Of a DNA stretch of 6,594 nt, positions 6,196-6,594 are shown one piece after another. Below the pieces are notes generated by a model. That model had not been told where the DNA came from, did not search any database, and saw only the letters and a list, made by a program, of their open reading frames with translations. A program made the translations under genes and the position numbers. This DNA comes from Actinomycetota bacterium. GTDB lineage: Bacteria > Actinomycetota > Actinomycetes > Actinomycetales > Microbacteriaceae. The stretch is taken from positions 1 through 6,594 of the forward strand of contig WLDW01000050.1 in assembly GCA_009704605.1 (NCBI GenBank), written 5' to 3'. Each line of letters begins with the position of its first letter. Position 1 is the first letter of the stretch.

Positions 6196-6201
6196 CCCCT
6201 T
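6196..6201 (-). promoter_or_regulatory. Ribosome site deciding the TTG start of the 51-aa gene
   Basis: Minus-strand AAGGGG, six bases from TTG 6189. The ATG inside the spacer (6195-6193) is in another frame and hits a stop after six codons, so TTG is preferred. Confidence 0.5.
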
Positions 6202-6224
6202 TATAAGTACTATTTACCCCAAGT

Positions 6225-6500
6225 TTACTTCCGGTTGATACTAAACAAAGCTAGACCGCCGACAACTAGCAGGAAAACCGGAGCAACGTAGTCAAGACCT
6301 GAGTACCAGTCGGTCCAGCTGTTGGAAATCACAAAAACAAGACCCAGAAGGCCCATAGCGATAAGGCTCCAGGCGATGGCCTTGTTTACCTTGGGGTCTA
6401 TTTTCTGAAGGTCCTCGCGGGTGCGGGCTGTGATCTGATCACAGCTTGGGCAATTGAGGTCAGTTTCGGCCAGTTTGGCGTTGCAGTTTGTGCATTTCAT
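6225..6500 (-). CDS. Zinc-ribbon protein with two membrane spans, 91 aa
   Basis: A small membrane protein of unknown function. The N-terminus is a zinc ribbon with two CxxC knuckles (Cys3/Cys6 and Cys17/Cys20), like the zinc-ribbon heads found on many bacterial membrane proteins. A charged connector (24-40) and two hydrophobic segments (about 41-59 and 71-87) follow, ending in a basic tail. The zinc ribbon is probably cytoplasmic, with both termini inside; this topology is inferred. ATG 6500 is the only good start, since it places the first CxxC at residues 3-6. No Shine-Dalgarno is seen; instead a TAGGCT hexamer lies six bases upstream, which suggests a leaderless transcript. It is likely the first gene of a set with the 51-aa and 377-aa membrane proteins. 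Confidence 0.8.
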   Translation of the reverse strand: MKCTNCNAKLAETDLNCPSCDQITARTREDLQKIDPKVNKAIAWSLIAMGLLGLVFVISNSWTDWYSGLDYVAPVFLLVVGGLALFSINRK

Positions 6501-6506
6501 GGCTCT

Positions 6507-6512
6507 AGCCTA
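6507..6512 (-). promoter_or_regulatory. Likely -10 of the zinc-ribbon gene, leaderless layout
   Basis: Minus-strand TAGGCT (TANNNT) with exactly six bases to the ATG, the usual distance from -10 to transcription start. A -35-like TTGAAG lies 19 bases further upstream (6532-6537). With no ribosome site, transcription starting at the ATG is the simplest reading. Confidence 0.4.
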
Positions 6513-6551
6513 GCCAAAGCAATCTTCTAAGCTTCAAAAATCGCTTTGGCT
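6512..6551. repeat. 40-bp imperfect palindrome between divergent genes
   Basis: Centred on AAGCTT (6529-6534). The outer arms AGCCAAAGC (6512-6520) and GCTTTGGCT (6543-6551) are perfect over 9 bp, and 16 of the 20 position pairs match overall. It fills the space between the two facing-away -10 candidates, each directly preceded by GCTTTGGC. It is best read as a shared operator or a symmetric divergent promoter region; without a U-run a terminator is less likely. Confidence 0.5.
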
Positions 6552-6557
6552 TAGACT
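6552..6557 (+). promoter_or_regulatory. Possible -10 for the divergent gene at the right edge
   Basis: TAGACT fits TANNNT and mirrors TAGGCT of the minus-strand promoter on the other side of the palindrome. It lies about 27 bases ahead of the TTG at 6585. No clear -35 is seen. Confidence 0.3.
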
Positions 6558-6584
6558 GGCAAGTGACTTTCAAGGAGTAGCTAG

Positions 6585-6594
6585 TTGCCCAAAA
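6585..6594 (+). CDS. Start of a divergent gene, cut by the window edge
   Basis: A TTG at 6585 with AAGGAG seven bases upstream (6572-6577). Only three codons (Met-Pro-Lys) are inside the window, so the product cannot be named. The call rests on the ribosome site and the promoter-like layout upstream. Confidence 0.4.

Noticed and set aside
1..6594. CRISPR arrays, tRNA or rRNA genes, insertion sequences, long direct repeats.
   Set aside because: None was seen on reading both strands by eye; small structured RNAs cannot be fully excluded without a covariance-model search.

Overview
The window looks like ordinary chromosomal DNA from a bacterium of moderate GC content. The best guess is a small-genome actinobacterium, such as a freshwater or marine Microbacteriaceae or Nanopelagicales-like lineage. 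The clues are frequent TTG starts (four of the nine gene starts), TANNNT-type -10 hexamers close to starts, and possible leaderless genes. This assignment is inference; there is no rRNA or marker gene to prove it. No CRISPR array, tRNA, rRNA, insertion sequence or phage gene was seen, and no gap between genes exceeds about 165 bases.

Left region (1-1801, minus strand): a two-gene operon. An inosose-dehydratase-like TIM-barrel gene (869-1801, TTG start, perfect Shine-Dalgarno) runs into a Gfo/Idh/MocA NAD-dependent dehydrogenase gene (start 869, C-terminus cut by the window edge). They are joined by a TAATG stop/start overlap. Together they suggest catabolism of an inositol or a related polyol or sugar. 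A dyad over the likely -10 of this operon is a candidate operator.

Middle region (1923-4734): a plus-strand lipoprotein with a gluzincin-type HEAAH...EG metalloprotease signature (1923-2930). It converges, with 14 bases between stops, on a minus-strand pair: a TetR-family regulator (3973-4734) followed by an HSL-family alpha/beta hydrolase or esterase (2945-3874). The 98-base gap between that pair holds a nested inverted repeat.

Right region (4899-6500, minus strand): the least familiar part. Three membrane-protein genes run in one direction: a 91-aa zinc-ribbon protein with two membrane spans, a 51-aa single-span protein, and a 377-aa membrane-anchored coiled-coil protein ending in an HEAAH...ExxAD putative metallopeptidase domain. 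The second and third genes are one base apart and both start with TTG, which argues for translational coupling. Upstream, a 40-bp imperfect palindrome sits between this set's likely promoter and the promoter of a divergent gene that begins at the right edge (6585). If the window holds an undescribed system, this surface or envelope cassette is the best candidate.
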